Shown: piece by piece, positions 1 to 8,929 of the stretch
How the letters are laid out: each line of letters opens with the position of its first letter
How positions within the stretch are numbered: position 1 is the stretch's first letter
Origin: UBA1672 sp050633645
GTDB taxonomy: Bacteria > Pseudomonadota > Alphaproteobacteria > Micavibrionales > Micavibrionaceae
Direction of reading: 5' to 3'
DNA: 64,000 nt
Assembly (NCBI GenBank): GCA_050633645.1
Contig: JBOEGX010000002.1
Span: forward strand, 434,001 to 498,000
The notes under the pieces: generated by a model
Seen by the model: only the letters and a program-made list of their open reading frames with translations
What the model was told of the DNA's origin: nothing
Database searches by the model: none
Program-made: the position numbers and the translations under genes

Positions 1-219
1 TCATCCGAGATTAAACAGGCGCTCAATAAAACTCTTAAGTTTTTAGAAATTAATGAAAAGCGCAAAGACGGTGTTTATAAAGTGAATGCCTTTATGATGA
101 TGAAGGATATCCTGTTTAACGTTGATATCTATGTTGAGCCAAATGGCCGCGTCACAATGGCCGATCAAGAGGTTGTCATTGAAAACGTGCCTGTTTTAGA
201 TTCTGCATTGGGGCATTAA
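1..219 (+). CDS. C-terminal end of an unidentified protein (cut by window edge)
   Basis: Frame 1 is open from the first base to a TAA at 217-219, giving the last 72 residues of a protein whose start lies outside the window. The segment mixes a Lys/Glu-rich helix-like stretch with a strand-rich stretch (around residues 41-65) and ends in SALGH. I do not recognise a family. It converges on the minus-strand gene that ends at 226, with only six bases between the stops. That it is coding rests on the uninterrupted frame and plausible composition. Confidence 0.6.
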   Translation, partial: SSEIKQALNKTLKFLEINEKRKDGVYKVNAFMMMKDILFNVDIYVEPNGRVTMADQEVVIENVPVLDSALGH

Positions 220-225
220 TAAATC

Positions 226-1236
226 CTACTCAATCGGGAAGATTTTTCGTGCAAGGCTCGCATCACGAAACGCGACATTTTCAACCACGATGGCTTCAAG
301 ATCGTACATAATATGAAACAAATGCGTTTGATTGATCGGATCATCTACAGATGAATAGATCGGGTCGGCTAAAATTTCACCGCCCATTCCTTGTAAATAC
401 GCCGTTTTATCAGGCAAGCAAGACAAGACCTCTATATTCATGCGGCCAGGGCGTTTCTTACCAAATGTAGATGCCGTATCATTGGTCAATGCTAACACAT
501 CATCCAGATATTCTAACGTGTCATGATCACAAGAATGCAGGCGTTTTTCATCACGAAACCATTGTTTAAAAGCCGCGCGTAACGCTAAACCGCTATAGGC
601 AGAGGAGGGGTCACGTTCAAGATATCCTGAAAACGCCATGGCCATATCGCCAACCTCAGAGCCAATCATATGACGCCAAATTTCAGAAAATTCTTCGGAG
701 CGCAATTCCCACGCCATCATAACACTCATCACATCAAGATCGGCGGCGCGTACACGCTCCATCAATAGGATATATTCAGGGGAGTAATGCTCATCAAAGC
801 CGCCATGGCGTTTTTCCTGCCAAATATCGCGCAATGCTTTGGTCAATGTCACAATCGTCATATTTCTGAAATAACCAGAGCGCCCCAAGGCCGATGGTAC
901 AAGTGAGTTATTATCCAGTATCAAGAGTTTTTGCTCTACATCAATGCAATATTCCCCGCCGCGCAAATCTTCAATCGTTATTTTCCAGTCTTTATCGCAG
1001 GCCTCACGAAGCATTAAGCGCGCAGATGGGCTGTGTTCAAGAACACTCATGCACCAGCTTAGGACATCGCCATAGCAATGTATTTCCGCGTCGTCACCCA
1101 TTTCGAAAAAGTCTATATCGATATCGTCGCTGCAAAGCTCAGAAAAATACCACCGTGCTTGTACCGCGCACGGCGCATCATCACAGGAAAGTAAACTGAT
1201 TAATTTTTTTTGTGGTTGGCCCGATTTTAATTCCAT
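226..1236 (-). CDS. Hypothetical protein, paralog of the upstream gene
   Basis: About 336 residues. The frame is open back to 1437, but that would overlap the upstream gene by 167 bases. The ATG at 1236 (MELKSG) has an AAGG ribosome-binding site just upstream and leaves 34 bases after the previous stop, so I prefer it. The central region aligns by eye with the upstream protein: a short strand-rich stretch, a helix with RxxW, then a Glu-x-x-Leu, Ala-Asp-Leu, Ala-Trp-Glu-Leu series, and an Ala-x-x-x-Trp-Phe motif. No signal peptide or membrane segment is seen. Function is unknown; a putative metallopeptidase-like family of unknown function is possible but unconfirmed. Confidence 0.7.
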   Translation of the reverse strand: MELKSGQPQKKLISLLSCDDAPCAVQARWYFSELCSDDIDIDFFEMGDDAEIHCYGDVLSWCMSVLEHSPSARLMLREACDKDWKITIEDLRGGEYCIDVEQKLLILDNNSLVPSALGRSGYFRNMTIVTLTKALRDIWQEKRHGGFDEHYSPEYILLMERVRAADLDVMSVMMAWELRSEEFSEIWRHMIGSEVGDMAMAFSGYLERDPSSAYSGLALRAAFKQWFRDEKRLHSCDHDTLEYLDDVLALTNDTASTFGKKRPGRMNIEVLSCLPDKTAYLQGMGGEILADPIYSSVDDPINQTHLFHIMYDLEAIVVENVAFRDASLARKIFPIE

Positions 1237-1270
1237 GATGCCGCCTTCACCCAGATACTCAATATATGTA

Positions 1271-2620
1271 TTATCCTTTTTTCGACCAGCGCTGCATGTC
1301 GATGATTTGTGCAGATTCACCTGCGGGAACGTGTTCTGGCTTCTTGCGAGAGAAGAATGAGGCTTTGCGCTTTGGTTTTTTGTCTTCTGATTGGTATTCA
1401 AAAAGTTGAATAACGTCTGCGCTTTGTTTGTGCTCATTCTTGTGGTCCTGACTTTGGTTCAACAGATCATGACGGATATCGCCATGTGTGGATAAGTCAG
1501 AGTCCAACTGCAAGTGTTGTTCCGTTTCTTTGAATGAACGTTCGAACTTAATAAACCATAGGAAATTCGCGTTGGAGCGGTCACGCACCTCGGTGAAAAT
1601 CGGATCATCCATGATAATAGGCGCATGCGCGGCAAGGTAATTTTTGCCGAATGGCATAATGCCCAGCGCCGCAATTAATTCCGCCGTCACGTTTTCGGAA
1701 GACGTACCATGTTCAAACACATATCCCTTATAATCCGCGAGCATGGATTGAATAATTTTCTTGTCTTGTTGGCGACAGCGCTCGGATAAGAACCATGCTT
1801 CGAAAACACTCGCGCTTGCCGTTCCGTTATTAATTGTACGGAAATCCAAGAAAGCTTCACGAGCGTAAGCACGCGCTAAGTCTGCCATAGGAGAGTTTTC
1901 AACCCGCTCCCACACATCTCTGATTCCGGCCAGTTGCAATTCCCACGCGGTGCGAATAACACTCACGGCAAGATCTGCCTCTTGAGCGCGGTTAATAAGA
2001 ACCGCATGCTCTGGCTGGAACATTAAAGGGTTAATAAGTGCGCCTTGGCGATGTTGCCAATGACGACGTAATTCACAGGCAAGCTGTAATACCTGCTCTG
2101 TCTTATCCATATGAGGATAGAGTGAAATGCTCCCGCTGCGACGATCATAAAAGGCTTTTTCAACCTGTTCGCTCATCATTATTTTTATATCGTATTTTTC
2201 TGCTTCCATTAGATAGGCCGCGCAAAGACGGCTTTCTTTAAGAATGCTTATAATGTCCTGTAATCGAATATCTGTTTCTGCATCACTCATATAGAAGTCC
2301 TGATTCATGCTCTCCGCATTTTGAGAAAAAAGCTCAATAGATTTTTTTGTTTCTTCTTTAATAGAAAGAACAGGGGATTCCATATCCGCGATTTCATTTT
2401 TCAATGTTTGAATTTCATGTGCCAAAAATCCAAGCTCATCCGTATTGAATAAAAGCTCCTCTTCCTCTTCTTCTATGATTTCCTCATCAAAGTAGAAAAG
2501 CGGCTGATCACCGATATGCGTACATATAACGGGTTGAAAGTCATTAATTGTATAAGCAGCCCCGCAAACGCGATCTTTCATGCTATGGGTTTTGCAGAAT
2601 TCTTCAAAATTATCGCTCAT
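1271..2620 (-). CDS. Hypothetical protein, paralog of the downstream gene
   Basis: 449 residues, no signal peptide or membrane helix. Residues about 45-60 are a strongly acidic Glu-run, and residues 60-110 look helical. Residues about 155-310 match the downstream protein: a YDRRSGSISLYP stretch, ELRRHWQ, AQEADLAV, AWELQLAG and VFEAWFLSER. The C-terminal 60 residues are Lys/Arg/Gln-rich and probably disordered. Start ATG at 2620 is preceded by AAGG about 10 bases upstream. With the gene at 226-1236 it forms a tandem duplicated pair on one strand. I do not recognise a function; a cytoplasmic location is inferred only from the lack of export signals. Confidence 0.75.
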   Translation of the reverse strand: MSDNFEEFCKTHSMKDRVCGAAYTINDFQPVICTHIGDQPLFYFDEEIIEEEEEELLFNTDELGFLAHEIQTLKNEIADMESPVLSIKEETKKSIELFSQNAESMNQDFYMSDAETDIRLQDIISILKESRLCAAYLMEAEKYDIKIMMSEQVEKAFYDRRSGSISLYPHMDKTEQVLQLACELRRHWQHRQGALINPLMFQPEHAVLINRAQEADLAVSVIRTAWELQLAGIRDVWERVENSPMADLARAYAREAFLDFRTINNGTASASVFEAWFLSERCRQQDKKIIQSMLADYKGYVFEHGTSSENVTAELIAALGIMPFGKNYLAAHAPIIMDDPIFTEVRDRSNANFLWFIKFERSFKETEQHLQLDSDLSTHGDIRHDLLNQSQDHKNEHKQSADVIQLFEYQSEDKKPKRKASFFSRKKPEHVPAGESAQIIDMQRWSKKG

Positions 2621-2879
2621 CGATTTATTACCTTGATCTAACCATTTGGACGTTCAGTATTACGCATAATTTATGTGACGCAGATTCTCCCCCCGCGTTC
2701 ATGTTCATTATTGCGCGCAATTTATTAACGCTTTCCTACCAAAAGCCGAAAAAACCATCTTTTTTGAAAAAAAACAGCAGATAGTTGCGCCAATCCCTAA
2801 GATTGACTTAACAGGCGGTAAACAAAGGGTTAAGAGAGTGGTTATATGTAAATATTACGGTGAAAAACCAAGATTTTCA

Positions 2880-5159
2880 CTAACTCATAGCATTATCGGC
2901 ATATGTGTTGCCTTGATCGGTTTTGAAAATAATTGGAGCGATTGTTTCTTGAGGTGAAGTTGCATTCACCAAAGTGACCTGTTCAGGGCTTGGATTAGAG
3001 TTTTGATTAAAGAAATTCACAACAGGAATGTTGGCAAGTAAGACTCCATTATCAAAATCCACTTTAGGCTCTCCACCAATGGGGGCATCTACCTTGGCTG
3101 TATAGGCTGTGCCATCAACCCCATTTTCATAGCCTGCCACTTCGGGAGCTGTTTCAGGGATGACTTCAGGTGCAACCTCAGGAGATTGTTCTAATTCAAT
3201 TTTTCTCTCTCTGTAGTAATCATATATAACTTCATCAGGCACTTCATCGGGATAGGCATCAAGTTCAGCTATGGTATCAGAAAGGCCTTCGGCTTCCCGC
3301 TCTTCATTAATAGCGTCAAATCGGTTTGAGCGTAAGATATACGCCTCAACGTAATTTTCAGTATTTTCAGGAGATGGGTCTTCTTTATATAGAGCAAGTG
3401 CATCAGCCGTTAAGTTTTCAAGATAGGCGATTTCCTGAACCCGATAGGTTTCTGGATTCTCGGCCTTCAACTCTTCTGGTGTCGTGGCTTCGCCTTCATA
3501 TGAATCCCAATCAAAATTTTCAAAGGCTTTCTCAGGGGAATATTCGCTCATGATTTGCGCGTCATGTTCTTCAATAACCTCAAGATGTTCTTCGATGAAT
3601 TTGGTTAATTCTGCCAGCTCTTGTTGTTCAAGCTCCAGCTCTTTAATGGAATCAATAATAACCGCTTCTGCCTCTGTTTCAGTAATTAAAACAATCGGGT
3701 CGATATCTTCTCTTTCTGGACTCTGCTCTCCCGCTTCATAAGCAGTATAACGCTGAATTTGATAATTTGCTTCGTTCATTGCATTTTGTAAGGCAAGTAC
3801 GCGTTCTAATGTCTCGGTTGATGGGTTATCATGAAACTCTTGCATGATCGCGTCTTTTTCGCCTTCAAGCAGCTCCATCCATAATTCATTTCTATTCAGA
3901 GAACTGATATCATATTTATCTTCCGCGCCTTCAAAACGCGCTCCCCAGTCCAATCCGTCAAAAACCTCATCTTGTGAAAATTCACTGGAATAAGGGCTTG
4001 TTTTAAGTGTCGCCCCTATCTGCACAACCTGTTTATGCAGCTCCATATTTTCAACATAGGAATTTTCCGCCTCTTGTGAGAAGAGCTGCGCCGGTTTGCG
4101 TTCGGGAATATCTTGCCCCATGACGCGGCGTCTATAGGCATCCTCATAGTTTTTTTGATAGTCAGTTACAATCTGTGCCTCTAAAAGCTTTTTCTGATTA
4201 TCAAGGGATGGGTCTGCTTCATAATTTTTGATAGCTTCGGCCTGCATATCATCAAGGCGTTTTTGCGCGGCTTCAAAATAGGCCTCTGGGTTTTCTTTCA
4301 ACAGCTCCACGCCTGTCGTTGCATCACCCGCATATGAATCCCAATCAAAATTATCATCAACGTAATCATTTGTGTTTTCGCGCGTATTCCATGATGTTAA
4401 GAAATGTATTTCTGTAAGCGTATCATTAGGATCAAAATGAGAACCAGAATGTGTTGGGTCATTTTGAAAGGATAGGGCTCTTATATCACGAAATGCTAAG
4501 GCAATGTCACCTTGTCCTCGTTCTTCTGCTAATTGACAAGCAACATGATCAGCCGCCGCCTCTTCATAATATGTCTCTAACCTTGTTGAATCTGGAGTAT
4601 CTGTTGAAAGATGAGCACCCTCATGATTGCCAATAAAGCGCATCCAGTCCTGATCAGTGCCAGGAATATTACTTAAAATTGCTCTTCTGGTTTCATTATC
4701 ATAAACGGCGGCATCATCAACTTCCCCTTCGGTGAAAACATTTACAATATCTTCTTTGCTGTCATATTTCCGACTTGGAAGAAAAGCAATGCCATGCTCC
4801 TCTCCATTCACATCGAAATCATCAAGAGCTGCAGGGCCATAGCTTCTTATATTTCTTGCCATTTGACCAAGTGATTCAGGGTCTCTGCCAGTTTCTTCTG
4901 CATGCTCTCTCTCGCTTTGGGCAAGGGCATCTGCCGACCCCTCAACTTGGTTTTCCATTTGGCTTCGAAGCGATCTGGCTGGTTCAGTATATGGATTTCG
5001 GACACTATTTCTGTGGTTAAAGGGTCTTGTCCTTATTTTATCGGGATCAACAAAAATTGTCGGCTCGTTTGGATTGGCCTCATGAACGCCAAGCCGATAC
5101 GCATCTTCGGGAGACAAAGAATTATGTTCGTGTGTTTGATTTTCGGGAGCATCGGCCAT
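2880..5159 (-). CDS. Large acidic repeat protein with HExxH...ExxxD zinc-peptidase signature
   Basis: 759 residues, very rich in Glu, Asp and Asn. Residues 179-183 read HEGAH and are followed 16 residues later by EAAAD (200-204). This is the HExxH...ExxxD arrangement of gluzincin zinc metallopeptidases, with His179, His183 and Glu200 as candidate zinc ligands. After it come three divergent repeats of roughly 80-150 residues spacing. Two open with FDWDSY and the middle one with LDWGARF, and each contains an 'NP or DPS, then Leu/Ala' helix pair. No N-terminal signal peptide is seen. The start ATG is preceded by GGAG and lies 9 bases after the lipoprotein gene, so the two are probably cotranscribed. 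Peptidase activity is inferred from the motif; the substrate is unknown. Confidence 0.75.
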   Translation of the reverse strand: MADAPENQTHEHNSLSPEDAYRLGVHEANPNEPTIFVDPDKIRTRPFNHRNSVRNPYTEPARSLRSQMENQVEGSADALAQSEREHAEETGRDPESLGQMARNIRSYGPAALDDFDVNGEEHGIAFLPSRKYDSKEDIVNVFTEGEVDDAAVYDNETRRAILSNIPGTDQDWMRFIGNHEGAHLSTDTPDSTRLETYYEEAAADHVACQLAEERGQGDIALAFRDIRALSFQNDPTHSGSHFDPNDTLTEIHFLTSWNTRENTNDYVDDNFDWDSYAGDATTGVELLKENPEAYFEAAQKRLDDMQAEAIKNYEADPSLDNQKKLLEAQIVTDYQKNYEDAYRRRVMGQDIPERKPAQLFSQEAENSYVENMELHKQVVQIGATLKTSPYSSEFSQDEVFDGLDWGARFEGAEDKYDISSLNRNELWMELLEGEKDAIMQEFHDNPSTETLERVLALQNAMNEANYQIQRYTAYEAGEQSPEREDIDPIVLITETEAEAVIIDSIKELELEQQELAELTKFIEEHLEVIEEHDAQIMSEYSPEKAFENFDWDSYEGEATTPEELKAENPETYRVQEIAYLENLTADALALYKEDPSPENTENYVEAYILRSNRFDAINEEREAEGLSDTIAELDAYPDEVPDEVIYDYYRERKIELEQSPEVAPEVIPETAPEVAGYENGVDGTAYTAKVDAPIGGEPKVDFDNGVLLANIPVVNFFNQNSNPSPEQVTLVNATSPQETIAPIIFKTDQGNTYADNAMS

Positions 5160-5168
5160 GTCTAAACC

Positions 5169-5423
5169 TTACTCCATATCCATAGTTTTTATGCCGTGAT
5201 TATCATTATTCGCGCCAAGATTTTTACTATTATCGATGATTTTTCTCTCAGGGGTAAAGGGGGGGGTGCCCAATCTCTCGACTTTTTCATCTGGATCAGG
5301 CGGTGCTTTTGCCTTTTCTTCCACAGTGCCTTGATTAGCGCATGACGCGACAACGAAGCTAAAACCCAAGGTAGCTGCCGATTTAATCATTGTTTTTGCT
5401 AGAGATTTTTTCACTTTTCTCAC
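5169..5423 (-). CDS. Small putative lipoprotein
   Basis: 84 residues. The N-terminus is basic (KVKKSLAK), then a hydrophobic stretch ends in a lipobox VAS-C with Cys28, so signal peptidase II cleavage and lipidation are expected. The mature part is short, Pro/Lys/Asp-rich and probably unstructured. The frame opens with a GTG at 5423; a second GTG at 5414 is better spaced from the upstream AGGG and may be the real start. It is directly followed by the large HExxH protein, which suggests a functional link, possibly envelope anchoring. No family is recognised. Confidence 0.65.
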   Translation of the reverse strand: MRKVKKSLAKTMIKSAATLGFSFVVASCANQGTVEEKAKAPPDPDEKVERLGTPPFTPERKIIDNSKNLGANNDNHGIKTMDME

Positions 5424-5472
5424 CCTGTTTTTTTATTTTATACTTTAACAGCTTTAGGAGGGGTTATGCAAA

Positions 5473-6165
5473 TTATTTGTGATTTACATTCGCCCATAAC
5501 GGGTCGGTCAGCTCTTCAAGAAACTCTTTATGCGCGGCAAGCTCTTCGGCGCTGGCGGCGTGGGGGCGGGGTTCACGATAGGGGCGCTCTTTACGCGCCG
5601 CCCCACTTGCGCTTGCACCTTTCTTATCATCATTAAGGCCAAGCCCCCGTTGACGTCCACCCAAAAGCTCAAGATACACCTCTGCCAAAAGCTCAGAGTC
5701 CAGCAACGCCCCGTGATAGGTACGCGCGGTGTTATCAATGCTAAACCGTTTACACAAGGCGTCCAATGAGGCGGGTGAGCCGGGAAATTTCTTTCGCGCC
5801 ATCCCAAGGGAGTCAATCACGCGGTTCCACGGAATAGCCTTATGCCCGACATTCTTAAGCTCCCAGTTCAGAAACTTCATATCAAATTCGGCGTTATGAA
5901 TGACAAGGATTGAATCATCACCCATAAACTCCATAAATTCGGAATAGCATTGAGAGAATACGGGCTTGTCTTTGACGAAATCATCTGTAATGCCGTGAAC
6001 GGCCGTGGCCTCGGCGGGGATAGGGCGCTCTGGATTAATATAAATCTGGCATGTGCGCCCCGTCGGCAAATGATTGGAAAGCTCGACCGCGCCAATCTCA
6101 ATAATGCGATCCCCCTTAAACGGATCCATCCCTGTTGTTTCTGTATCGAGTACGATTTCCCGCAT
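5473..6165 (-). CDS. dnaQ: DNA polymerase III epsilon subunit (3'-5' proofreading exonuclease)
   Basis: 230 residues, the usual length for DnaQ. It removes mismatched 3' nucleotides as part of the replicative polymerase core. The DEDDh exonuclease motifs are complete: ExoI DTETTG near residue 7, ExoII HNAEFDMKFL near residue 95, and ExoIII YHGALLDSELLAEVY near residue 150, including the catalytic His and Asp. The C-terminal 50 residues are charged and less conserved, as expected for the region that contacts the alpha subunit. The ATG follows GAGGTGC at good spacing and a sigma70-like promoter lies just upstream. In related genomes dnaQ sits beside coaE and aroE; here about 6 kb of accessory genes separate them. 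Confidence 0.95.
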   Translation of the reverse strand: MREIVLDTETTGMDPFKGDRIIEIGAVELSNHLPTGRTCQIYINPERPIPAEATAVHGITDDFVKDKPVFSQCYSEFMEFMGDDSILVIHNAEFDMKFLNWELKNVGHKAIPWNRVIDSLGMARKKFPGSPASLDALCKRFSIDNTARTYHGALLDSELLAEVYLELLGGRQRGLGLNDDKKGASASGAARKERPYREPRPHAASAEELAAHKEFLEELTDPLWANVNHK

Positions 6166-6190
6166 TTAAGCACCTCATTATATAATCCTT

Positions 6191-6218
6191 ATTATATGCT
6201 TGTCATGCGGGAGTTCAA
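6191..6218 (-). promoter_or_regulatory. Likely sigma70-type promoter of dnaQ
   Basis: Read on the minus strand, TTGAAC (6213-6218) and a perfect TATAAT (6191-6196) are 16 bases apart, and the -10 lies about 25 bases before the dnaQ start codon. The fit is good but is judged by eye only. Confidence 0.6.
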
Positions 6219-6475
6219 TAGGGGTGATTCTAATTTTCTTGACTCCTGCCGCAAACCCTGTCATGTTCCGCGTGCATTTCGCACGGAAAGACAATTTTCC
6301 GTTAGATGACGAAATAGAGCTTTACGCAGACCGCCCGCTTCAATCATAAGGGCAAAAGGCACGTTTCCTTTCCTGAAAAAGTTCGATTTTACCGGATCAA
6401 AATAACAAGATCCGGATGCAAGGCTTAAATATTCGCAAGGTGCGGATAAAGCCTAACTTTTGACGTGAAAGAAAA
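6219..6475 (+). promoter_or_regulatory. Leader region upstream of the helicase gene, with two hairpins
   Basis: About 310 bases separate dnaQ from the helicase and no convincing gene lies there. Two dyads are visible. One is TTCCG(CG)TGC / GCACGGAA near 6266-6290, with a two-base bulge. The other is a perfect CCGGATC (6392-6398) / GATCCGG (6409-6415) with a 10-base loop, about 60 bases before the start codon. Long structured leaders are common for cold-induced DEAD-box helicase genes, so post-transcriptional control is plausible but unproven. No clear promoter for the helicase was found. Confidence 0.4.
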
Positions 6476-8182
6476 ATGATGACGACGTTTAAAGACTTCG
6501 GCCTAGATGCCGTGCTAACCCGCTCTCTTGAGCACATGAAATACGATCAACCAACACCAATTCAAACCCAAGCCATTCCATTGGCGATGACAGGGCGCGA
6601 TATTATGGGTTCTGCCCAGACGGGAACGGGTAAAACCGCCGCGTTCTCTATCCCGCTTGTTCAACATTTGCTACAAAATGAAAGCAGCGCAGCGATTGTG
6701 ATTACCCCAACGCGTGAGCTTGGTAAGCAGGTCATGGAAGTTATCCAACAGCTTTTAGGGCAAAAAACAAACATTAAAACCGCCTTTCTTATAGGTGGCG
6801 ATTCAATGGCAAAACAAAACGCGCAGCTTAAACGCCGCCCGCGTATTATTGTGGGAACGCCTGGTCGTATCAATGACCACCTAAAGCGCCGCAGCCTGGA
6901 TTTGGATCATACAGACTTTTTGGTTTTGGACGAAACCGACCGTATGCTTGATATGGGCTTTAGCGTTCAGATCGACCAAATCGTGAAGTACCTCCCGCGT
7001 GAGCGCCAGACATTGATGTTCTCAGCCACTATGCCAAGCAATATCATGCAAATGGCGGATAAATATTTGCACAACCCAGAGCGTATTGCCGTGGGTTCAA
7101 CATCCAATCCGTCAAAGGATATCAAACAAGAAATTATCCGTGTTAATCAGGACAAGAAATATGAAACATTGGTCAATGAGCTTTACGCCCGTGACGGATC
7201 AATCATCGTTTTTGTAAAAACCAAGCACGGCGCAGATAAAATGGCGCGTAAATTACAAAACGCCGATATTGATGCCGATGCCATTCATGGTGATTTGAAA
7301 CAGAATAAGCGTGAGCGAGTGATCAAGGCATATCGTAATAAACAATTCCGCGTTCTTGTGGCAACGGATGTTGTTGCGCGTGGCCTTGATGTTCCGCATG
7401 TTGAACACGTGATTAACTATGACCTTCCGCAAATGCCCGAAGATTACATCCACCGCATCGGTCGTACCGCGCGCGCTGGGGCAACGGGGAATGCGCTTTG
7501 CCTTATCTCTCCGCAAGATGGTCGTCTATGGAGCGCGATTGAGCGTTTAATGGATCCAAACGCAAAGCCATCAAATGATGATTTCAAAGGTGGCCGTGGT
7601 GGCAATAATAAAGGTCGTGGCGGTTATAAAGGCAATGGCGGCGGCGGTAAGTTCGCGAAAAAGCCACGCCGTGATGGTGACAAAGAGCGTTCCTATGGTG
7701 AGAAGCCTGCATTTAATAAAGGCAAGCCATATAAGGGCAAAGGCAAACCATTTGGTGAGCGCAGCGAAGATGGCAATCGCCGTCCACAGCGTCCAAGCGA
7801 CAATAACGGCAACCGTCCCGCACGCAAAGATCACAGTGAAGGCGGTAATAGCTGGAGCAAGGATCGTAAACCTCATGGTGATCGTCCACATCGCGCAAAA
7901 CGTGATGATAACCGCGATCATAACCGCAATGAAAACGCGGCAGATCGTCCAAAGGCACGCACAAACCGTAGCGAGAGTTGGAAAAACGGTGATCAGCCAT
8001 TAAAGGCAAAACGCCATGATGGGAACCGTTCTGATCGTCCTTTCGATGGCAAGCGTGATGGCGAAAACAAAGGAAATTTCAAAGGTAAAAAATTCTCAGG
8101 TGAGAAAAAATCCTTCGATAAATCCAAAGCCCCAAAATCAGGCGGCAAGCCATTCAAGAAAAAGCCACGCAAAGCAGCGTAA
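6476..8182 (+). CDS. DEAD-box ATP-dependent RNA helicase (RhlE-like) with DETD motif II
   Basis: 568 residues. The helicase core covers residues 1-375: Q motif (FKDFGL...PTPIQ), motif I AQTGTGKT, Ia PTRELG, Ib GTPGR, motif III SAT, motif V VATDVVARGLDVP and motif VI HRIGRTARAG. Motif II reads DETD (152-155) instead of DEAD. The last ~190 residues are a Gly/Lys/Arg/Asn-rich low-complexity tail with RGG-like units, typical of RNA-binding extensions in RhlE/DeaD-type proteins that remodel rRNA or mRNA structure. Two tandem ATGs open the gene; the first (6476) is used here. It ends in a strong intrinsic terminator. It was probably inserted between dnaQ and coaE relative to the usual gene order. 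Confidence 0.93.
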   Translation: MMTTFKDFGLDAVLTRSLEHMKYDQPTPIQTQAIPLAMTGRDIMGSAQTGTGKTAAFSIPLVQHLLQNESSAAIVITPTRELGKQVMEVIQQLLGQKTNIKTAFLIGGDSMAKQNAQLKRRPRIIVGTPGRINDHLKRRSLDLDHTDFLVLDETDRMLDMGFSVQIDQIVKYLPRERQTLMFSATMPSNIMQMADKYLHNPERIAVGSTSNPSKDIKQEIIRVNQDKKYETLVNELYARDGSIIVFVKTKHGADKMARKLQNADIDADAIHGDLKQNKRERVIKAYRNKQFRVLVATDVVARGLDVPHVEHVINYDLPQMPEDYIHRIGRTARAGATGNALCLISPQDGRLWSAIERLMDPNAKPSNDDFKGGRGGNNKGRGGYKGNGGGGKFAKKPRRDGDKERSYGEKPAFNKGKPYKGKGKPFGERSEDGNRRPQRPSDNNGNRPARKDHSEGGNSWSKDRKPHGDRPHRAKRDDNRDHNRNENAADRPKARTNRSESWKNGDQPLKAKRHDGNRSDRPFDGKRDGENKGNFKGKKFSGEKKSFDKSKAPKSGGKPFKKKPRKAA

Positions 8183-8205
8183 GCTTCAAATTCTATAAGA
8201 TAAAC

Positions 8206-8235
8206 AAAAAGCGGGATGTTATGTCCCGCTTTTTT
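8206..8235. terminator. Bidirectional rho-independent terminator
   Basis: AAAAAGCGGGA (8206-8216) pairs with TCCCGCTTTTT (8224-8234) around a 7-base loop. A-tract and T-tract flank the GC stem, so it can terminate both the helicase mRNA (plus) and the glutathione transferase mRNA (minus), which converge here. Confidence 0.88.
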
Positions 8236-8247
8236 ATGAGATAATTT

Positions 8248-8871
8248 TTAGGCTGCTTTTTGTTCAAGTAACCCTTCGGCTTGCATTGCACGTTGAACTG
8301 CAGGGCGCGCGGCAACGCGTTTTTTGTATTCAATCAATGTAGGAGATAGGGCGAAATCTGCTTGCAAAAAACTCTCCCAACCCAACAGGGTGAACAAATA
8401 TGCATCGGCAACGGTGAATTGATCACCCATCAAATACGGCTTGTCTCCTAATTTTTTTGCAATGTAGGCATATGCACTTTTCAATTTTTCAGTATAAAAA
8501 TTTGCCGCCTGCTCTCCAACTTTTTCTTTATAGAAAAGAGGTGTGTGGGATTTATGAAGCTCAGTGGAAATAAAATTAAGAATTTCATGTAAACGCGTAC
8601 GCTCCAGTGTTCCGCTCGCAGGCGCTAACCCTGTTTCAGGTTTTTGATCAGCCAGATATTGAATAATAGCAACGCCTTCAGTCAAAGTTTCACTGTTATC
8701 AAGGACGAGAAAGGGAACGGAAGATCGCTCATTAATTTCATTAAAATCCGCGCCGCTTTCGGTTTTCTTTGTTTTAAGGTCGACTTTTATAAGCTCGTAG
8801 TCGAAATCCGCTTCGGATAATACGATATGAGGTGAGAGCGAACAAACACCGGGTGTGTAGTAAAGCTTCAT
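8248..8871 (-). CDS. gstA: Beta-class glutathione S-transferase
   Basis: 207 residues, normal GST length. The N-terminal thioredoxin-like domain starts MKLYYTPGVCSLS with the beta-class catalytic cysteine at residue 10. It contains the cis-proline SSVPFLVL stretch and the glutathione-binding LTEGVAIIQYLAD. The all-helical C-terminal domain has the YLMGDQFTVADAYLFTLLGW motif with the capping Asp. The enzyme conjugates or exchanges glutathione with electrophiles in the cytoplasm. The ATG follows GGAG. The gene diverges from an HxlR-type regulator, so it is probably that regulator's target in a response to reactive compounds. The symbol follows the close resemblance to E. coli GstA. Confidence 0.92.
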   Translation of the reverse strand: MKLYYTPGVCSLSPHIVLSEADFDYELIKVDLKTKKTESGADFNEINERSSVPFLVLDNSETLTEGVAIIQYLADQKPETGLAPASGTLERTRLHEILNFISTELHKSHTPLFYKEKVGEQAANFYTEKLKSAYAYIAKKLGDKPYLMGDQFTVADAYLFTLLGWESFLQADFALSPTLIEYKKRVAARPAVQRAMQAEGLLEQKAA

Positions 8872-8929
8872 TTTTATTCTCCAACTTTTTTAAGTTTCCA
8901 AAATTAATAAAGCCATGTTAAAACTTAAT

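Noticed and set aside
1237..1437. 67-residue N-terminal extension of the gene ending at 226
   Set aside because: It overlaps the end of the upstream paralog and mirrors it in another frame; an ATG with ribosome-binding site exists at 1236.
2860..2880. GTGAAAA / TTTTCAC hairpin just after the repeat-protein stop
   Set aside because: The stem is AT-rich, seven bases and not followed by a T-run, so it is too weak to call a terminator.
7571..7921. Long minus-strand reading frame (and a plus-strand one at 7575) within the helicase tail
   Set aside because: It comes from the repetitive Gly/Lys/Arg-coding sequence; the other frame translates to low-complexity Ala/Thr/Val. The helicase frame is clearly the real one.
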